Assembly: GCA_009780755.1 (NCBI GenBank)
Contig: WQZL01000042.1
Location: 1 to 15,473 of the forward strand
Direction of reading: 5' to 3'
DNA length: 15,473 nt
DNA from: Promicromonosporaceae bacterium
GTDB taxonomy: Bacteria; Actinomycetota; Actinomycetes; Actinomycetales; Cellulomonadaceae
Positions 13,011 through 15,473 of the stretch are shown here, one piece after another. Position 1 is the first letter of the stretch. Each line of letters begins with the position of its first letter. The translations under genes were made by a program, and so were the position numbers. The notes under the pieces were generated by a model. The model saw nothing but the letters and a program-made list of their open reading frames with translations, did not search any database and had not been told where the DNA came from.

Positions 13011-15292
13011 TGAGTCTGCAAGGGTACACGGGGCCGCCTGCTAAGCGGTACCTATCTCGCTGTGAGGAGGCGATGGGTCATGCGCATCGTGAGATTGCGT
13101 GGGCCTCGACCTTCGCTCCTGGAGTGCAACCAGCTCGACAGTTGCCATTACCGTATCTGGCGGCAGCGGCGAATGTTCGGCCCTCTGGTGTTGCTCGGGG
13201 TGTGGGCGCTTCGACTCATGTGGTTGTTGATCGGGATGCGCTCGTGGCTGTCCGCACCAAGACCAGAGCATTTGTTTCGAGCGTTCTTCCCAGGGTGCAG
13301 GCCGGGTTACGTGAGTGCGACTCCATCGTGCAGACCGACTTGCGGTTGCCGCAGGCGTCGGCTGGAGTGCAGTTCGTCACTGCTCGGCTGCGGCAGTTGT
13401 TGCCGCAGTACACGCGGATGGTTCAGGACTCAGATCGGCTGGTAGGTGACTACACCCGGACAATGTTGACCATCGGGGGTGCGGGAGAGTCGATGGCGTT
13501 GGTTCACTCTCAGGCTGAGGGGGTGCGGTTGGAAACTGAGCGGGTGATGCGTAGGCAGTTGAGTGAGGTGCAGGATTACGCTGGGAATCTTCGCAATCGG
13601 GCAGGCAGGGTAACCGGTGATGCCACAGTGTTGCAACGCTCAACTACCACTCCTAACACAACAACTGCGGCCGGGGGCCGGGAAACGGTGGCCCAGCAGA
13701 TAGACCGGCTAACTGGGCAGGCGGCGAATATGCGTACCGCTGCGGGTCGGATGGACAACCTTGCTTCCGATCTGACCGATGCGATCCGGAAAAGCAACCG
13801 CATCTTCGCTGAAGACGCAGAAGAGGTAGCCGGACGCGACCGGCAATATGGCAATCAGGCCCGCCGCTTAGCCGACCTGATGGAGAGCTTCCGCAAGCAG
13901 ATCATCGCTATCGGTCAGTCCTTCAACCCAGATGGCTCCTTTAATTTCGGGCCTTTGTTGAGCCTGGACAATTGGAATGCTATCCGCCGTGACCTGAAGC
14001 CCGATCAACTCGCCAACCTTCTAGCCGCGCTTGGCGATCATGCACAGGTTCGCTCCTTGTGGGACACCCTTAGCCCCGCTCAACGTGAAGCCCTGGTTAA
14101 CGCCACCCCGGCCATCATCGGTAACCTCGATGGCATTCCGTTTGGGTATCGCGCTCAAGCTAACGTTATCAACATGGAGAACTCGCTTCGGTACATTGAA
14201 GAATTCTTGGCCGAGATGGGCTTTAAGCTCGATGAGCTAGGCAACTTGTCGGGTAGTCTTACGTTGCCGCAAGAAATTGACCCGAACAACCCCTTCCCCT
14301 GGGAGACGAGACCGCCTAGCCCCCTGGCTGGCTGGCCACCAAGCATCTTGGCAGACATGCATAGCACCATCACAAGCTTGCTGACCACACCTGTCACCCG
14401 GTTCGATCAAAATGGCGTCGAGGTGCCGGGAACGGGGTTACATGTGGTGGCCTTCGATCTGGAGAGTAGCTCGATTATCACCTACCACGGCATGTTCGAT
14501 CCGGCGACCGGGGATATCCCTTCCTGGGTGACTCATATCGGGGTAGACATTCCGGGCACCGGCACAAGCATTCGTTCCTTCCTGGATGCGGGTGAAGGCA
14601 GGCTTGGTGGGGCTGCCGGGTTCGCTCAGAACATATATGAAGCCGCGAATGAGAGACGGCTTGGCCAGGAGGTGGGTGGTTCTACCGCGATGTTTAGCTT
14701 TGGTGATGGGCGGTTCCCGCAATGTGTACTTACGGATTCTCCTCGTCGCCAGTTTTCTGATAATTTGGCTGGCAATTTGGTCAGTTTTTCTTCGCTGCTT
14801 AAACACGGGTCGCCCGGTGCCGAGGTGCGGTTCTCTGCTCATTCCTATGGGACGGCGGTGCTGGGCACCGCACAGCTCGGTGCCGATGGCAGGCCCGCGC
14901 TGTTCGGGCATGGCTTCATGTATATCGCCGGGGCCGGGCTAGGCCGGGATGTGACCTCGACTCAAGACTTCCCTAACACTGCGGATGCTCCACACTTTGA
15001 CACGACATCCGGAACCGATTTCATTAACCTCTTTCAGTGGTTCCACGGCCCCGCAACCAGAAACGACGCAAATATCTGCCAACTAGACCCCGGCAACTTC
15101 TACAACGAGCGTGGCGAGGCAACCGGGTCCGTGTCCTCCTTCCCCTTGATCGATGGCTCACACTCATCGGTTCGAAACCCGAACACTAGCGCCTTTAATC
15201 AATACGTGCAGTTCTTCAATGGCGAACTTGACTGGCGATGGCAAGCCTGTGTCGATGGGCAGCTCCCACCGCGCCCATCAGGCCGGAGGTGA
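13010..15292 (+). CDS. DUF1023-type alpha/beta-hydrolase with long helical N-terminal domain, 760 aa
   Basis: The first roughly 330 residues are mostly helical, with coiled-coil-like repeats (RQLSEVQDYAGNLRNRAG, QIDRLTGQAANMRTAAGRMD), as in type VII cargo and other WXG/LXG-like heads. The second half fits the actinobacterial DUF1023 alpha/beta-hydrolases: the linker LSPAQREALVNATPAIIGNL then DGIP (IGNLDGIP at 370-377), HVVAFDLES, the strand HIGVDIPGTGTS (about 509-520), the nucleophile elbow AHSYG with Ser612, and a candidate catalytic His718 in IDGSHSS with Asp715 nearby. DUF1023 elbows are usually GHSYG; here the first Gly is Ala. It could cut a lipid or other ester; the substrate is unknown. 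There is no classical signal peptide, which would suit type VII export with the small upstream partner. ATG 13010 is preferred over GTG 13007 because GGGGGAGG (12996-13003) is six bases from it and it overlaps the previous stop. Codon choice varies along the gene. Confidence 0.8.
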   Translation: MSLQGYTGPPAKRYLSRCEEAMGHAHREIAWASTFAPGVQPARQLPLPYLAAAANVRPSGVARGVGASTHVVVDRDALVAVRTKTRAFVSSVLPRVQAGLRECDSIVQTDLRLPQASAGVQFVTARLRQLLPQYTRMVQDSDRLVGDYTRTMLTIGGAGESMALVHSQAEGVRLETERVMRRQLSEVQDYAGNLRNRAGRVTGDATVLQRSTTTPNTTTAAGGRETVAQQIDRLTGQAANMRTAAGRMDNLASDLTDAIRKSNRIFAEDAEEVAGRDRQYGNQARRLADLMESFRKQIIAIGQSFNPDGSFNFGPLLSLDNWNAIRRDLKPDQLANLLAALGDHAQVRSLWDTLSPAQREALVNATPAIIGNLDGIPFGYRAQANVINMENSLRYIEEFLAEMGFKLDELGNLSGSLTLPQEIDPNNPFPWETRPPSPLAGWPPSILADMHSTITSLLTTPVTRFDQNGVEVPGTGLHVVAFDLESSSIITYHGMFDPATGDIPSWVTHIGVDIPGTGTSIRSFLDAGEGRLGGAAGFAQNIYEAANERRLGQEVGGSTAMFSFGDGRFPQCVLTDSPRRQFSDNLAGNLVSFSSLLKHGSPGAEVRFSAHSYGTAVLGTAQLGADGRPALFGHGFMYIAGAGLGRDVTSTQDFPNTADAPHFDTTSGTDFINLFQWFHGPATRNDANICQLDPGNFYNERGEATGSVSSFPLIDGSHSSVRNPNTSAFNQYVQFFNGELDWRWQACVDGQLPPRPSGRR
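15285..15289 (+). promoter_or_regulatory. Ribosome binding site of the downstream membrane protein
   Basis: GGAGG at 15285-15289, inside the last codons of the hydrolase gene, is seven bases before GTG 15297. The nearer ATGs at 15292 and 15295 run straight into a TGA and cannot be starts. Confidence 0.65.
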
Positions 15293-15296
15293 TGAT

Positions 15297-15473
15297 GTGA
15301 GTGGGGTTAGCGGTAGTGGGCAGGGTGCTGGGCGGTGGTTTGGTGTGCGCTATCGTTGGTGGTTTGGGTTGGGGGTGGTGTTGGTTGTTGCGGTTGTGCG
15401 GGGGTTGGTTCAGTCTCCGTCGCCGCCGGGGATACCAGTTGCTGATTTTCAGACTCGGGCGGAAGAGTTTGGC
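15297..15473 (+). CDS. Single-pass membrane protein, third gene of the hydrolase operon (3' end outside window)
   Basis: Fifty-nine codons are visible before the window ends. A short Gly/Ser-rich N-terminus (MSGVSGSGQGAGRWFG) is followed by VRYRWW and one hydrophobic helix (FGLGVVLVVAVV, about residues 24-38), then a Pro/Ser linker (QSPSPPGIP) and the start of a soluble part (ADFQTRAEEFG). This is a type II anchor with the main domain outside the cell. The start is GTG 15297 with GGAGG seven bases upstream, four bases after the hydrolase stop, so it belongs to the same operon. Possible roles are a surface partner of the hydrolase or a membrane-bound protector of the producing cell; neither can be shown. 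It was identified from the reading frame alone and I do not recognise the family. Confidence 0.7.
   Translation, partial: MSGVSGSGQGAGRWFGVRYRWWFGLGVVLVVAVVRGLVQSPSPPGIPVADFQTRAEEFG

Noticed and set aside
1..15473. CRISPR arrays, tRNA or rRNA genes, insertion sequences, attachment sites
   Set aside because: No regularly spaced repeats, cloverleaf-like sequences, transposase frames or terminal inverted repeats were seen on reading either strand.

Overview
The window comes from a high-GC Gram-positive bacterium, most likely an actinomycete (Actinomycetota). The evidence is C/G-ending codons in most genes, frequent GTG starts, two promoters that sit directly on the start codon (the leaderless style common in this phylum), a lipoprotein, an alternate (SipW-type) signal peptide, and a DUF1023-type hydrolase next to a small helical protein, an arrangement typical of actinobacterial type VII secretion cargo. 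A water-forming type NADH oxidase suggests a facultative or microaerophilic life. Genus cannot be fixed from the sequence.

Layout, left to right. (1) Positions 2-772: 3' end of an AAA-ATPase with a DUF4143 / PD-(D/E)XK-like C-terminus, closed by a hairpin with a UUCG loop. (2) 1004-4552: one very long ABC exporter gene, TMD-NBD-TMD-NBD, from a probable leaderless promoter; its two ATP sites are asymmetric. (3) 4804-6057: an exported, unusually tryptophan-rich protein with a SipW-type signal peptide and no SipW peptidase in view. (4) 6064-7428, minus: folC, meeting the previous gene tail to tail. (5) 7537-8874, minus: NADH oxidase, with a strong terminator. (6) 9038-10504: an NCS2/AzgA-like purine permease, divergent from nox across a repeat-bearing intergenic region and ended by a perfect terminator. 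(7) 10568-10915: a rhodanese lipoprotein starting just after that terminator. (8) 11050-12051: a Fic AMP-transferase with an N-terminal inhibitory motif and a C-terminal HTH-like tail, with a palindrome in its promoter.

(9) 12052-12700 is a decayed stretch holding a broken membrane-anchored SNase-like nuclease. (10) 12705 to the window end is a tight three-gene operon with overlapping or closely spaced genes: a 101-aa helical protein, a 760-aa protein with a helical front and a DUF1023 alpha/beta-hydrolase back, and a single-pass membrane protein cut by the window edge.

The left and middle parts are mostly independent housekeeping and transport genes (folate, redox, purine uptake, export). 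The right third (Fic, nuclease remnant, hydrolase cassette) looks accessory. The hydrolase cassette is the best candidate for a little-described system: probably a secreted or surface hydrolase with its own helical partner and a membrane-anchored companion. That role is inferred from family features and gene order, not shown.
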